Assembly (NCBI RefSeq): GCF_020809045.1
Contig: NZ_CP078079.1
Coordinates: 3,596,001-3,660,000 of the forward strand
Direction: 5' to 3'
DNA from: Pseudarthrobacter sp. L1SW
Lineage (GTDB): Bacteria; Actinomycetota; Actinomycetes; Actinomycetales; Micrococcaceae
DNA length: 64,000 nucleotides
In this document: positions 8,625 through 17,945 of the stretch, piece by piece
Position numbering within the stretch: the first letter of the stretch is position 1
Layout: each line of letters begins with the position of its first letter
Made by a program: the position numbers and the translations under genes
Notes under the pieces: model-generated
Told to the model about the DNA's origin: nothing
The model's input: only the letters and a program-made list of their open reading frames with translations
Database searches by the model: none

Positions 8625-9560
8625 TCAGACAGTAGCGGTGACGCTGCCGAGGTTGGCCGACTTCAGTGCCAGGGCGATTTCCTGGCCGGCACCTTCTGCC
8701 AGGGGCAGCAGTGGCGGGCGGACCGTTGCGTGTTCCAGGATGCCGCGGGCAACCAGGCCCTCCTTCAAGGCCACTGTGCCCTCCATGTGGGATCCGCGGT
8801 GGTACACATTCTTGGTCACGGGCAGGAGCCGGTCATGGATCGCGCGGGCAGCCGCGTAATCCCTGGCCTTGCCTGCTGCGATCAGTTCCACCAGCGGCTC
8901 CGGAGCGAGTCCGCCGTAGCCCACCAGGGCGCCGTCCACGTCAAACATGGTGTGCAGGAGGTACTCGTCATGGCACGTCAGGATCTGCAGGTCCGGGAAA
9001 GCCGCCCGGAGTACCGGGATCTCGGTGTCCCAGCGCTTCATGTTGCGGACGCCGTTCTTGGTGGCGAATACGCCTTCCTGGCCGGCGATGTCGAGCTGGG
9101 TCTCCAGGTCGTAGGTGGCCTTGGTTGCATCCGGGTACTGGAACAGGATGAGCGGCAGCCCGGAGGTTTCATAAATTTCCTTGTACCGGGTCTGCGGAGC
9201 GCCCTTCTGGTATCCAAAGCGGAGCCAGCCGTGGGACGGGTAGACCAGGCCAGCCTCGGCTCCGGCTTCCACGGCGCGCTTGGCTTCCAGGGCCGCGACG
9301 GTGTTTCCTTCGCCCGTGATGCCGGCGATGATCGGAATCCCGCCGTTCACCGCATTCTTGAATTCGCGGATCACCAGGGCCTGCTCGTCCTGCGTCAGGA
9401 AGGTGCCCTCGCCGGCGTGGCCCAAGACGACAAGGCCCTTGACGCCCTCCACGCTTGCCAGCCAGCCCCCCAGGCGGTGGATGGCTTCGACGTCAACGCT
9501 GCCGTCGCGGTTGAAAGGGGTGACAGGGGCGGGAACCAGCCCGCGGAGATCGATGGTCAT
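8625..9560 (-). CDS. Dihydrodipicolinate synthase/N-acetylneuraminate lyase-family aldolase or dehydratase
   Basis: A 311-residue TIM-barrel class I aldolase-superfamily protein. It opens with LRGLVPAPVTPFNRDGSVD, has HAGEGTFLTQDEQ at about 48-60 in place of the GTTGE loop, a tyrosine in ILFQYP (Y142) and the Schiff-base lysine in VFATKNG (K168). These are the catalytic Tyr and Lys of the family. It is unlikely to be the biosynthetic DapA, because it sits divergent from a LacI regulator and beside a transporter, the setting of sugar-acid aldolases such as YagE/YjhH or keto-deoxy acid dehydratases. ATG 9560 has AGAGGTAG upstream and matches the family start; the open frame continues to 9629 without support. 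Confidence 0.88.
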   Translation of the reverse strand: MTIDLRGLVPAPVTPFNRDGSVDVEAIHRLGGWLASVEGVKGLVVLGHAGEGTFLTQDEQALVIREFKNAVNGGIPIIAGITGEGNTVAALEAKRAVEAGAEAGLVYPSHGWLRFGYQKGAPQTRYKEIYETSGLPLILFQYPDATKATYDLETQLDIAGQEGVFATKNGVRNMKRWDTEIPVLRAAFPDLQILTCHDEYLLHTMFDVDGALVGYGGLAPEPLVELIAAGKARDYAAARAIHDRLLPVTKNVYHRGSHMEGTVALKEGLVARGILEHATVRPPLLPLAEGAGQEIALALKSANLGSVTATV

Positions 9561-9604
9561 TTCACTACCTCTAGTCTTCATTGATGGTCGGCAGTCCCGC
9601 CGTG

Positions 9605-9668
9605 AGAACGTTTGCGGGAACGTTTTCATTGTGCGCTGTGCTCTACGTCACTGTCAAGAGAACGTTTG
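9605..9668. promoter_or_regulatory. Three AACGTT operator cores for a LacI-family repressor
   Basis: The 162-bp divergent region between the aldolase-family gene and lacI holds AACGTT at 9607-9612, 9619-9624 and 9661-9666. The first two sit in the context GAACGTTTGCGGGAACGTTTTC and the third in AGAACGTTTGCAG. AACGTT is a palindrome of the type recognised by LacI/GalR proteins. The third copy lies just upstream of the plus-strand transcription unit, consistent with autoregulation. Assignment is from pattern and position. Confidence 0.6.
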
Positions 9669-9722
9669 CAGAAAGGGGGAATAGAGTGTCTGTACACCGC
9701 CCCGCTCAAGAGGAGACCCGAC

Positions 9723-10751
9723 ATGGAGCCCACGGCCCCCGGCACGATCGTGACGCTCAGGGACGTCGCTGCGGCCAGCGGCGTCAGCATTTCCACCGCG
9801 AGCCGCGCGCTCGATGAACGAACGGCTTCCCGTTCCGCCGCTGCCGCACACGTGCGGAAAGTCGCGGAAGAGCTCGGCTACCGGAGGAACTCCTTCGCCT
9901 CGAGCCTTCGCCGGGGGGAGACCAGGACCCTGGGCGTGCTTGTTCCCCGCCTGAGCGACACGGTGATGGCCCTTATGTTTGAGGAACTGGAACGTGCCGC
10001 TTCCTCGCGTGGATATTTCGCCATGGTGGCCACCAGCGGGGATGACCCGAACGACGAACGCCGGGCCGCGGAGACGCTGCTCGACCGGAACGTGGACGGG
10101 CTGATACTGGCGACGGCGCGCCTGGATGACGAGCTTCCGCGCCGCCTGCGTGAGCGGCGGGTAGCGCACGCCCTGGTGCTCCGCACGGACGGCGTTAGCC
10201 CCTCCGCACTGGGAGACGATGAGGTAGGGGGTTACCTCGCGGTCCGCCATCTCATAGATCTTGGACACCGCGACATCGCCGTCGTCACAGGACCGTCATT
10301 TACGTCGACAGGGATTGCCCGCCTTGCTGGAGCGCGCAGGGCCCTTGACGAAGCCCGGCTTACCGCACGCGACGAGTGGATCATTGCTGGGGGCTACGGC
10401 ATTGAAAACGGCTTCAGCGCGGGCGAAGCGCTCCTTGGCGCCGTTGTTCGCCCCACCGCCGTTTTCGCCGCTAACGACAACATTGCCATGGGAATCATGG
10501 CGGCAGCCCACCGCCAAGACCTTCGGGTCGGCGCCGATTTGGCGCTGGTCGGATACAACGACACACCCCTCGCGGCGAGGCTGCCCACTCCCCTGACCTC
10601 CGTGCACGTGCCCCTGGATCAGATAGCACGGACGGCCATCGACCTTATCGTGGAGCCAGGCAAGGAACCACTGGTCAGAACGTCCATGCCCACCCTGATT
10701 CCCCGGGAATCAAGTGGCCCCGGGATTCGCGGGGGCGCCGCGGAAAAATAA
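9723..10751 (+). CDS. LacI-family transcriptional regulator
   Basis: A 342-residue repressor with the LacI helix-turn-helix at residues 8-55 (VTLRDVAAASGVSISTASRA, then hinge ELGYRRNSFASSLRRG) and a periplasmic-binding-protein-like effector domain (TLGVLVPRLSD, VDGLILATA, DLALVGYNDTPLAARL, PLTSVHVP). ATG 9723 follows GAGGAGA by 8 bases; the open frame begins earlier without support. It is divergent from the aldolase-family and NRAMP-like genes, which it presumably represses through the AACGTT sites. The inducer is not visible but should be a small sugar-like molecule by family. Confidence 0.92.
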   Translation: MEPTAPGTIVTLRDVAAASGVSISTASRALDERTASRSAAAAHVRKVAEELGYRRNSFASSLRRGETRTLGVLVPRLSDTVMALMFEELERAASSRGYFAMVATSGDDPNDERRAAETLLDRNVDGLILATARLDDELPRRLRERRVAHALVLRTDGVSPSALGDDEVGGYLAVRHLIDLGHRDIAVVTGPSFTSTGIARLAGARRALDEARLTARDEWIIAGGYGIENGFSAGEALLGAVVRPTAVFAANDNIAMGIMAAAHRQDLRVGADLALVGYNDTPLAARLPTPLTSVHVPLDQIARTAIDLIVEPGKEPLVRTSMPTLIPRESSGPGIRGGAAEK

Positions 10752-10769
10752 CAGGCCGGGGCGGTCCCG

Positions 10770-10958
10770 CTAGTCGCTCTCCGGCCCGTACGGCTCGTCC
10801 GGGTCTTCCTCGGGCTCGAAGGTGTTGGGCTCGGCCTCTGCTCCGATGCCCACGCCATCACCGCCGCCGGGAACATCGCCGTCGCCCTGTCCCTGGCCCG
10901 TGGACGCGCCCTCCTGCGGCTCGTCGCCGGGCAGTGAATCCGGTGAACTGATAGTCAT
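10770..10958 (-). CDS. Small acidic, low-complexity protein of unknown function
   Basis: A 62-residue protein, very rich in Asp, Glu, Gly and Pro, with no hydrophobic segment and no cysteine (ends DEPYGPESD). The start is well supported: ATG 10958 follows AAGGAGGAG by a few bases. It resembles the other short acidic proteins in this window at 18160 and 26008 in composition only. Likely cytoplasmic and disordered. Function unknown. Confidence 0.7.
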   Translation of the reverse strand: MTISSPDSLPGDEPQEGASTGQGQGDGDVPGGGDGVGIGAEAEPNTFEPEEDPDEPYGPESD

Positions 10959-11100
10959 CGCTCCTCCTTCTTTGGCCGGTCCTTCACGCTAACAGCCCCG
11001 CGCAGGAAAGGCGCCGGTGAGGGGCGAACATTTTATGGCCGACGGCGGCAGGGGAAAGGTGCCGCATCCCGCCGTCGCCCTGTCCCCGGGCCAAGTGCCG

Positions 11101-11565
11101 CTACGTCCAGTCCGACGAGAAATCGAGCGGCGGCCACCACCGCGTCCGCGCGTGCACCGCGAACCTGCGTCCGGTGACCTCAGTAGGGCTGATCCGGACC
11201 AGGTGCTCCTTAAGCCCTGGTTCCCATGGTTCACGGTCCGGATCCGCAAGTTCCAGGGGCAACGCGCCGTCTTCCACGGGTTCGGGAATGCCTTTGACCA
11301 CCACGCTCCACACCTCGGTGCTGTAGGCGTTCAGGCCGTCTGTCTCCAGCGCCACAGCGGCCCCTGAAAGCAAGGAACGCAGCTTGGTTCCCGGCGCGGT
11401 CCGGAAATAGAGCGCCTGCTCGGCGGGCACGATGTTCACCGGGAAGATTTCGGGGACGTTCCCGTTGATGACCGCCAGCCTGCCGATGTATGAGGAGCGC
11501 AGGTACTTCCAGCACTCCTTTTCGGTAAGGACTTCGGTGTTCGATCCCGGCTGTTGCATGTCCAT
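11101..11565 (-). CDS. Pyridoxamine 5'-phosphate oxidase-like flavin-binding protein
   Basis: A 154-residue split-barrel protein. The LRSSYIGRLAVINGNVPEIF segment followed by PVNIVPAEQALYFRTAPGTK and LETDGLNAYSTEVWSVVVKG is typical of the Pyridox_ox_2 group that binds FMN or F420-type cofactors. Such proteins are common and paralogous in actinobacteria and usually lack an assigned substrate. It is followed 10 bases upstream by the SRPBCC gene on the same strand, so the two may be cotranscribed. Confidence 0.85.
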   Translation of the reverse strand: MDMQQPGSNTEVLTEKECWKYLRSSYIGRLAVINGNVPEIFPVNIVPAEQALYFRTAPGTKLRSLLSGAAVALETDGLNAYSTEVWSVVVKGIPEPVEDGALPLELADPDREPWEPGLKEHLVRISPTEVTGRRFAVHARTRWWPPLDFSSDWT

Positions 11566-11575
11566 GGCACCGATC

Positions 11576-12025
11576 CTAAGCCGCCGCAGCAGGCGGGTGC
11601 AGCTCCAGGTACTTCTTCAGCGCCATCCAGTTGGCGCGCTCCTGGCGGTTGCCGAGAGTCCACACCAGGGGCCCGAGGAGCCGCAGCGGGCCGTGCGGCT
11701 CCAGCCTCCAGACCCAGCGGAGCCTGCAGTTGTTTCCCTGCGGGGCGAAAGTCAGCTCGCCGGTGATGTCCATGCCGGCGGTCCGGCTGTGCGACTTCAG
11801 CGAACGCGGTGGGTTGAACCCCGTGCATTCAATGGTCACGCGGGTGCCGCGCCGCCCTTTCATGACGGCGGCATACCTGGTTCCGAGGCCGACGGGCCCG
11901 GGGGTGAGCTTCTCCACCTGCACCATGTTCGGGTTGTAGAGGGGCTCGTTGGTTTCGTCGGCCACAAAATCGAAGACGGCCTCCATCGGGGCCGCGATCA
12001 CAATCTCTCCGATGATCGGTTTCAA
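11576..12025 (-). CDS. SRPBCC-family (START/polyketide cyclase-like) protein
   Basis: A 149-residue helix-grip protein: KPIIGEIVIAAPMEAVFDFV at the start, NPNMVQVEKLTPGPVGLGTRY, then a C-terminal helix NRQERANWMALKKYLEL. The family binds hydrophobic ligands in a cavity; no enzymatic residues are apparent. The TTG at 12025 is chosen because GGAGGG precedes it by 5 bases and because the alternative ATG at 12064 would place coding sequence inside the hairpin at 12043-12084. It is the first gene of a two-gene unit with the flavin-binding protein. Confidence 0.78.
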   Translation of the reverse strand: MKPIIGEIVIAAPMEAVFDFVADETNEPLYNPNMVQVEKLTPGPVGLGTRYAAVMKGRRGTRVTIECTGFNPPRSLKSHSRTAGMDITGELTFAPQGNNCRLRWVWRLEPHGPLRLLGPLVWTLGNRQERANWMALKKYLELHPPAAAA

Positions 12026-12042
12026 TCGTTCCCTCCATGGCC

Positions 12043-12084
12043 GCTGTTCGCAGGACCCGCGCAAACACGGGCCCTGCGAACAGC
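12043..12084 (-). terminator. Hairpin after ppsA
   Basis: GCTGTTCGCAGG (12043-12054) pairs perfectly with CCTGCGAACAGC (12073-12084) over an 18-base loop in the 140 bases between the end of ppsA and the next minus-strand gene. It probably ends the ppsA transcript. No T-run follows. Confidence 0.5.
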
Positions 12085-12165
12085 TTTGACTCAGCCCCGC
12101 GGGAGCGGAAGTGCCGAAGGTCCCTCAGCCCTTCCGCCGGCCTGCCAGGCCAGGTTCCCCTGGTA

Positions 12166-14559
12166 TCAACGCTGGGCGGCCAGCTGCCTGCCGGCCGCCA
12201 GCCGGATCCAGGTGTCCACTACGGTGTCCGGGTTAAGGGAGACGGACTCGATCCCCTGCTCAACCAGCCACTCGGCAAGGTCGGGGTGGTCGCTGGGGCC
12301 CTGACCGCAGATGCCGACGTACTTGCCGCGCGCCCGGCAGGCCGTGATTGCCATTGCCAACAGCTTCTTGACGGCGGGATCGCGTTCATCGAAGCCCTCT
12401 GCCACAACTGCCGAATCCCGGTCCAGGCCCAGGGCCAGCTGGGTCATGTCATTGGAGCCGATGGAGAAACCGTCGAAGTAGTCCAGGAACTCGTCCGCGA
12501 GCAGCGCGTTGGACGGCAGTTCGCACATCATGATGACCTCGAGGCCGTTTTCACCGCGCCGCAACCCGTTCTCGGCGAGGAGGTCGATGACGCCGCGGGC
12601 TTCATCCAGGGTCCGCACGAAGGGGATCATGAGCTTGACGTTGGTCAGGCCCATCTCGTTGCGGACGAAGGACAGCGCCTCGCATTCGAGGTCGAAGCAG
12701 TCCCGGAAAGACGGTTCCAGGTAGCGTGAGGCGCCGCGGAAACCGAGCATCGGGTTTTCTTCATGCGGCTCGTAGGCGGGTCCACCGATCAGGTTGGCGT
12801 ACTCGTTGGACTTGAAGTCGGACATGCGCACGATGACCGGCTCCGGCGCGAAGGCCGCAGCGATGGTTGCCACTCCCTCGGCCAGGCGCTTGATGTAGTA
12901 CTCGCGGGGGCTGTCGTAGGCGGCAATCCGTTCCCGGATCACATCAGCCACGTCCGGCGCCTGGTCATTGAGGTTCAGCAAGGCTTTGGGGTGGATGCCG
13001 ATCTGGCGGTTGATGATGAACTCGAGGCGGGCAAGGCCCACGCCGTGGTTGGGCAGCTGGGCAAAGGTAAACGCCTGCTCCGGGGTTCCCACGTTCATCA
13101 TCACCTTCACCGGCGCCTCGGGCAGCTGGGTGATTCCCGTTTCCTCGACGCTGAAGTCCAGCAACCCTTGGTAGATGACCCCGGTCTCGCCGTCGGCACA
13201 GGAAACGGTGACCTCGACGCCGTCTGCCAGCGCATCCGTGGCGTGCCCGGTTCCCACAACCGCGGGGATCCCGAGCTCGCGGGCGATGATGGCGGCGTGG
13301 CAGGTCCGTCCGCCGCGGTTCGTGACGATGGCGGAGGCACGCTTCATGATCGGTTCCCAGTCCGGATCGGTCATGTCCGCGACCAGGACGTCGCCCGTCT
13401 GGAACGCGGCCATCTGGTCGATGGCGGTGAGGATGCGGACACTGCCGGCGCCGATGCGCTGGCCGATCGCGCGGCCTTCGGCGAGCACCGGACCGGTTTC
13501 GTTGAGGCGGAACCGGGTCTGGCTTCCGGGCGCACGGCGGGACTGCACGGTCTCCGGACGTGCCTGCAGGATGTACAGGCCGCCGTCGACGCCGTCCTTG
13601 CCCCACTCAATGTCCATGGGGCGGCCGTAATGCTTCTCGATGGCGACGGCGTGCCGGGCGAGCTGCTCGACGTCGTCGTCCGTGAGGCTGAAGCGGTTCC
13701 GCAGCGCAGCGTCAACGGGGACGAAGTCAATGGTGCGGCCCACTTCCTGGCTGTTTGTGTACGTCATCTGGAGGGCTTTCTCCCCCAGGCCGCGCTTGAG
13801 GATGGCGGGTCGGCCCGCTGCCAGGGCGGGCTTGTAGACGTAGAACTCATCGGGGTTCACGGCACCCTGGACGACGGCTTCGCCCAGGCCGTAGGAGGAC
13901 GTGACGAACACTGCGTCCTGGAAGCCGGATTCGGTGTCCATGGTGAACATAACGCCGGAGGACCCGACGTCGGAACGCACCATCCGCTGGATGCCCGCCG
14001 AAAGTGCCACATCGGCGTGCTCGAATTTGTGGTGCACGCGGTAGGCAATGGCCCGGTCGTTGTACAGGGACGCAAAGACGTCCTTGATGGCCTGCAGGAT
14101 GTTCTCGATGCCGCGGACGTTCAGGAAGGTTTCCTGCTGCCCGGCGAAGGACGCGTCGGGCAGGTCTTCAGCGGTGGCACTGGACCGCACCGCCCACGAG
14201 AGGTCCGCAGAGCCGCCGTGCTTCTCCACCAGCTGCTGGTAGGAGTGCCGGACCTGTTCTTCGAAATCCGGAAGGAAAGGCGTTTCGCGCACCAGGGACC
14301 GGATCTCCTGGCCGGCTGCGGCCAGGGCCGTCACATCGTCGGTATCCAGGCCCACCAGCCTGTCGGCGATCTTCTGGTCCAGGCCTGAATCGGCCAGGAA
14401 GCGGCGGTAGGCATCAGCGGTGGTGGCGAAACCGTCCGGTACCTGGACGCCGGCAGAGGTCAGGTTCTGCACCATTTCGCCGAGGGAAGCGTTCTTGCCG
14501 CCCACCCGGTCCAGGTCCTTGAGCCCGAGTTCCGAGAACCACAGGATGTCTGTTGTCAT
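12166..14559 (-). CDS. ppsA: Phosphoenolpyruvate synthase
   Basis: A 797-residue PEP synthase, close to the usual length. It has the N-terminal ATP-grasp domain ([20 protein letters not shown] and the [20 protein letters not shown] stretch), the swivelling phospho-histidine domain with [20 protein letters not shown] containing the catalytic histidine, and the PEP/pyruvate TIM barrel ending [18 protein letters not shown]. It makes PEP, AMP and phosphate from pyruvate and ATP for gluconeogenesis. ATG 14559 follows AAAGGAG; the open frame extends upstream without support. Its regulator ppsR is the next gene upstream on the same strand, with a TTGACA hexamer on the minus strand at 14643-14638 that could serve a separate promoter. 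Confidence 0.96.
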   Translation of the reverse strand: MTTDILWFSELGLKDLDRVGGKNASLGEMVQNLTSAGVQVPDGFATTADAYRRFLADSGLDQKIADRLVGLDTDDVTALAAAGQEIRSLVRETPFLPDFEEQVRHSYQQLVEKHGGSADLSWAVRSSATAEDLPDASFAGQQETFLNVRGIENILQAIKDVFASLYNDRAIAYRVHHKFEHADVALSAGIQRMVRSDVGSSGVMFTMDTESGFQDAVFVTSSYGLGEAVVQGAVNPDEFYVYKPALAAGRPAILKRGLGEKALQMTYTNSQEVGRTIDFVPVDAALRNRFSLTDDDVEQLARHAVAIEKHYGRPMDIEWGKDGVDGGLYILQARPETVQSRRAPGSQTRFRLNETGPVLAEGRAIGQRIGAGSVRILTAIDQMAAFQTGDVLVADMTDPDWEPIMKRASAIVTNRGGRTCHAAIIARELGIPAVVGTGHATDALADGVEVTVSCADGETGVIYQGLLDFSVEETGITQLPEAPVKVMMNVGTPEQAFTFAQLPNHGVGLARLEFIINRQIGIHPKALLNLNDQAPDVADVIRERIAAYDSPREYYIKRLAEGVATIAAAFAPEPVIVRMSDFKSNEYANLIGGPAYEPHEENPMLGFRGASRYLEPSFRDCFDLECEALSFVRNEMGLTNVKLMIPFVRTLDEARGVIDLLAENGLRRGENGLEVIMMCELPSNALLADEFLDYFDGFSIGSNDMTQLALGLDRDSAVVAEGFDERDPAVKKLLAMAITACRARGKYVGICGQGPSDHPDLAEWLVEQGIESVSLNPDTVVDTWIRLAAGRQLAAQR

Positions 14560-14708
14560 AGTTTGCTGCTCCTTTGCAGAGGGTCGCGCGGGATCCGCCC
14601 CCGCGCATGGCGGAAGCAGGTAGGTGCGCACAGTTCCTGTCAACACTGTCAGGTCTCCAAAGGTCGTGCCACATGACGTACGCCACACCCGGATTGTGAA
14701 ACTTTTCC

Positions 14709-15527
14709 CTAATGCTTGAGGTTCATCTTCTGAAGGATGGTCGCCGCCATTTCCTCGATGGACACACTGGCCGAGTTCAGGAACGGAATCCCGTAGGACT
14801 CGTATAAACGCTCTGCGCTGCGCAGCTCGAAGCCGCATTGGCGCAGGGAAGCGTAGGGGGAGCCGCGCCGCCGTTCGGTGCGTACCTGGCTGAGCCTCAG
14901 CGGATTGGTGGTCAGCCCGAAACACTTCGACACAAAGGGCCTGAGCGGCTTCGGCAGTCCCTCCCGTTCAAAGTCCTCGTCCACCAGGGGAAAGTTGGCG
15001 GCGAAGATCCCGTGCTGCAGTGCCAGGTACATGGTGGTGGGGGTCTTGCCGCACCGGGACGGGGCCACCAGGATGACCTGCGCCTTCTCCAGTGCGCGCA
15101 GGCTCTGGCCGTCATCGTGTTCCATGGCGTATTCCACCGCGGCCATCCTGGACTGGTACCGGGCAGCGTTCCCCAGCCCGTGCGCCCTGCCCGGTTCCCC
15201 GCTGGCCGCTGTGCCGAGGCCCTTCTCCAGGACGCCAATATGGGTCCCGATGAGGTCCACGACGATTCCCTGGCATGTGCCAAGGATCTGCCGTATTTCA
15301 CTGTTGACCGCGGTGGAAAAGACAATCGGCTGCAGGCCGGTGGCAGCGACGCCGTCAACAGTCTCGACGACGGAACGTGCCTGCCCCGGCGTGGTGATGA
15401 ATGGGATGGTGATGCGGTCGAAATTGTTCACGGGGAACTGCGTGAGCAGGGTATTGCCGAGCGTTTCAGCCGTGATGCCGGTACTGTCCGAGAGGAAGTA
15501 GACCGGGCGGAGGTCGATGGCGGTCAC
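14709..15527 (-). CDS. ppsR: PEP synthase regulatory protein (bifunctional kinase/pyrophosphorylase)
   Basis: A 272-residue DUF299-family protein. [20 protein letters not shown] at the N-terminus and the nucleotide-binding loop [16 protein letters not shown] (about 154-169) are diagnostic. In E. coli PpsR uses ADP to phosphorylate and inactivate PEP synthase and Pi to reactivate it; genomic pairing with ppsA supports PEP synthase rather than PPDK as target. The start is a GTG at 15527, whose first four bases GTGA also contain the stop of a 23-codon upstream reading frame, so translation may be coupled. Confidence 0.93.
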   Translation of the reverse strand: MTAIDLRPVYFLSDSTGITAETLGNTLLTQFPVNNFDRITIPFITTPGQARSVVETVDGVAATGLQPIVFSTAVNSEIRQILGTCQGIVVDLIGTHIGVLEKGLGTAASGEPGRAHGLGNAARYQSRMAAVEYAMEHDDGQSLRALEKAQVILVAPSRCGKTPTTMYLALQHGIFAANFPLVDEDFEREGLPKPLRPFVSKCFGLTTNPLRLSQVRTERRRGSPYASLRQCGFELRSAERLYESYGIPFLNSASVSIEEMAATILQKMNLKH

Positions 15528-15595
15528 GATGCTTTTCGCACTTCCACGGCGGCGCCGGAGAGGTTGAGCCAGGTGTCATGGCGGTGGAACGTCAT
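15524..15595 (-). CDS. Possible 23-residue leader peptide coupled to ppsR
   Basis: A short frame beginning at ATG 15595 with GAAAGG about 6 bases upstream encodes MTFHRHDTWLNLSG and nine further residues and stops in the GTGA that starts ppsR. The arrangement is that of a translationally coupled leader. There is no clear ribosome-binding site for ppsR apart from this frame. No known family is recognised; it could also be fortuitous. Confidence 0.4.
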   Translation of the reverse strand: MTFHRHDTWLNLSGAAVEVRKAS

Positions 15596-15770
15596 GGGAT
15601 GCCTTTCGTTCAGCGACGGTGGGGAACGGGCCCGGCGCGCCCCGCGGTGGGCGCGCCATATTGACATCGAGTTTACGGGGGCCTGGGCTCCCGCCCCGAA
15701 CCAGTGGGCGCCGCGCCTCGCGGCCACGGCGACTGCCGGCGCGCCACGGCAGCCGCGTCCCGCCGTCGTC

Positions 15771-16535
15771 CTATTTGCCGAGGTGGTGCACGGTGAAGGC
15801 GGCGAGGAACCCCAGGGAAGCCGTCAGGCCGGTGAGGTTGTGGTGCTCCTCGAAGGCCTCGGGGATCATGGTGTCCGCCAGCATGGCCAGGATGCCGCCC
15901 GCGGCCACCGCGGTAATGAACGCCACCACTGATCCGGGAGCGTTTTCCAGCGCGGCGTAGCCAATGAGCGAGGCAACCCCGCACAGCACGGCGATCCCGC
16001 CCCACAGGCCGAAGACGTAGCGGGCACTCCGGCCGGCCTTCTTCATGCCGGCGCTTCCGGAGAGGCCCTCGGGGACGTTGGAGATGAACACGGCGGCCAT
16101 CATGGCCGGGCTGACGGCTCCGCCTGCCAGCATTCCCACGCCCAGGACCACGGATTCCGGGACGCCGTCCAGGAGGGCACCCACGGCAATGGCGGTGCCG
16201 CTGCCGGGATTTTCCGCCTCGGACGGCTGCTGGTTCCCGGAACGCTTCCGGTGCTTTGCCCCGGCCCGGGACAGCATCATGTTGGCCCCGACATACACCA
16301 CGGCGCCCGCCAGGAAGCCGGCCACGGTGGGCCACAGCCCGCCGCCCTGGTCCGCTTCATCCACCAGTTCGAAGGCCAGTGCCGAGATGAGCACGCCTGC
16401 CCCGAAGGACATGATGGAGGAGACCAGCTTGGCCGGCAGGTTCCAGCGCCAGGACAGAGCCGCCCCCAGGACCAGCGCCCCGCCCGCGGCTGTGCCCCAC
16501 AACAAAGCCTGCAACCACAGCGGCATGTGCACCAC
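15771..16535 (-). CDS. ZIP-family divalent metal transporter
   Basis: A 254-residue membrane protein with about eight hydrophobic segments. GALLDGVPESVVLGVGMLAG and ISNVPEGLSGSAGM are the paired ZIP motifs of the fourth and fifth helices that hold the binuclear metal site, although the usual histidines HNxPEG are replaced (LDGVPES, SNVPEGL). A later MIPEAFEEHH contains further potential ligands. A charged loop near residues 88-108 is typical of the variable region. The first GTG at 16535 has GGGGGAG 6 bases upstream. Metal (Zn, Fe or Mn) uncertain. Confidence 0.85.
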   Translation of the reverse strand: MVHMPLWLQALLWGTAAGGALVLGAALSWRWNLPAKLVSSIMSFGAGVLISALAFELVDEADQGGGLWPTVAGFLAGAVVYVGANMMLSRAGAKHRKRSGNQQPSEAENPGSGTAIAVGALLDGVPESVVLGVGMLAGGAVSPAMMAAVFISNVPEGLSGSAGMKKAGRSARYVFGLWGGIAVLCGVASLIGYAALENAPGSVVAFITAVAAGGILAMLADTMIPEAFEEHHNLTGLTASLGFLAAFTVHHLGK

Positions 16536-16740
16536 TTCCCGCTCCCCCGGCGGGAGCCATCCGACCCTAGGAAAGCCGGCTCCGGGTCCGGAAGCCGGTA
16601 AGCGCTAAGACAGCCAGAGTAGTGGACCCGCCGGCCGCGCCAAGAATTGATGTGATCTTGAGGTAAACCTTGCTGGCTGTTGACGTTTCAGGTCCACGCT
16701 GGAGCCATAGCATCAAACAGCTTGCGGGGAGCAGGAAGCC

Positions 16741-17217
16741 ATGAGGGACCAGACAGCAGTTGACGAAGACGTCATCGCAGTGGGAGGCGTGCTCACGGAT
16801 CAGCATCCGGTGGACTTCCACACCTTGGGGCTTGCCGGCTGCATCGACCGGCTGACCCGGCCCCTCCGCCAGCACGGGACCGCGGTCCGCTGGGATACTC
16901 CGCACTGGGGCATCGAGATTCCGGCGGACTGCGCGTCCCTCCTTTACCAGTCGGCCCGCGAGGCCCTGAGCAACGCCTACAAATACTCCAGAGCCTCCCG
17001 CCTCACCGTCCAGCTGGCCGCCGTGGACCACGGCATCCGCCTGGTGGTGTCCGACGACGGCACGGGCTTTGACAGCGAGCTCGCCACCTGCGGGCGGCAC
17101 CACGGCTACGGGCTGCGGCTCATGGCTGTGGCCGTGCAGGAAGCCGGCGGCTCGGTGGACATCAGCTCCAGCCCGGGGCACGGGACCAGCGTCACGGTGA
17201 CGCTGCCGCTCGATTAA
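16741..17217 (+). CDS. Stand-alone histidine-kinase-like ATPase domain protein
   Basis: A 158-residue protein that is essentially only the C-terminal half of a NarL-type sensor kinase. After HPVDFHTLGLAGCIDRLTRP, which resembles the end of the dimerisation helix, come the N box REALSNAYKYS, the G1 box DDGTGFD and the G2 box HGYGLRLM, so ATP binding is likely intact. There is no sensor region and no phospho-acceptor histidine helix. ATG 16741 is preceded by GGGGAGCAGGAAG. No response regulator is adjacent. It could be a remnant of a kinase or a free anti-sigma/phosphotransfer-type ATPase. Confidence 0.75.
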   Translation: MRDQTAVDEDVIAVGGVLTDQHPVDFHTLGLAGCIDRLTRPLRQHGTAVRWDTPHWGIEIPADCASLLYQSAREALSNAYKYSRASRLTVQLAAVDHGIRLVVSDDGTGFDSELATCGRHHGYGLRLMAVAVQEAGGSVDISSSPGHGTSVTVTLPLD

Positions 17218-17223
17218 AGACTC

Positions 17224-17255
17224 GGATGCCCGCCGTACTGGGACAGCGGGCATCC
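17224..17255 (+). terminator. Hairpin between the ATPase-domain gene and the FMN reductase
   Basis: GGATGCCCGC (17224-17233) pairs perfectly with GCGGGCATCC (17246-17255) around 12 bases, 7 bases after the plus-strand stop codon and between convergent genes. Confidence 0.65.
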
Positions 17256-17333
17256 GTAATCATTGACAGTCATTAGCGCGGGTATTGGCGCGGGCAGGCA
17301 TTTGGCGCCCGGCAGCGCGGGACCGCGGCCCGC

Positions 17334-17945
17334 CTACCTGGTGAGCTTCTCCTCATCCAGCTCAAGGTCGCCGATGTGGCCGGGGGCGTTCGCGGCCAGG
17401 ACGCGTGCAACGAACGCGCTGTACTCCTCCATGTAGTGGCGCAGGAACTTGGAGGTGCCCTCGTCCTTGACTTCGCCGCCCTCACCGAACACGGCAGCGT
17501 TGTAGTGGATGTAGGCTTCCGGGGCGTTCAACTGCGGGGCATCCAGGAAGCTGAGGACGCTGCGGAACGAGGACTGCATCACCGCGGTGCCGATGCTGCC
17601 CACGGACGCCCCAATAATGCCGGTGGGCTTGCGGGCGAACGAGTTGCTCCCCCAGGGCCGGGAGCCCCAGTCGATGGCGTTCTTGAGGGCGCCGGGAATG
17701 GAACGGTTGTATTCGGGAGACACAAAAAGGATTCCGTCGGAGGCTTCGATGGCCTCCTTGAGGGCGCGGCCGGCGGGCGGAAAGTCGGCGTCGTAGTCGT
17801 AGCTGTACAGGGGTAGGTCCTTGATGGGAATCTCTGTGAACTCCAAGTCCTCCGGAGCCAGTTTGATCAGTGCCTGGGAGAGGACCCGGTTGATGGAGCC
17901 GGTTGCGAGGCTCCCCACGAAGTATCCGATCTTGAACGGTGCCAT
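17334..17945 (-). CDS. NADPH-dependent FMN reductase (flavodoxin fold)
   Basis: A 203-residue flavoprotein of the SsuE/ArsH/chromate-reductase superfamily. FKIGYFVGSLATGSINRVLS binds the FMN phosphate and LFVSPEYNRSIPGALKNAID forms the isoalloxazine-binding loop. It would reduce FMN or quinone-like acceptors with NAD(P)H. ATG 17945 follows GGAAGGAAC; the open frame extends to 18236 without support. The last 25 residues (GHIGDLELDEEKLTR) are a charged tail. Physiological acceptor unknown. Confidence 0.9.
   Translation of the reverse strand: MAPFKIGYFVGSLATGSINRVLSQALIKLAPEDLEFTEIPIKDLPLYSYDYDADFPPAGRALKEAIEASDGILFVSPEYNRSIPGALKNAIDWGSRPWGSNSFARKPTGIIGASVGSIGTAVMQSSFRSVLSFLDAPQLNAPEAYIHYNAAVFGEGGEVKDEGTSKFLRHYMEEYSAFVARVLAANAPGHIGDLELDEEKLTR

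Noticed and set aside
12763..14388. 541-codon plus-strand open frame opposite ppsA
   Set aside because: Antisense frame of ppsA; low-complexity Val/Gly/His/Asp composition without motifs.
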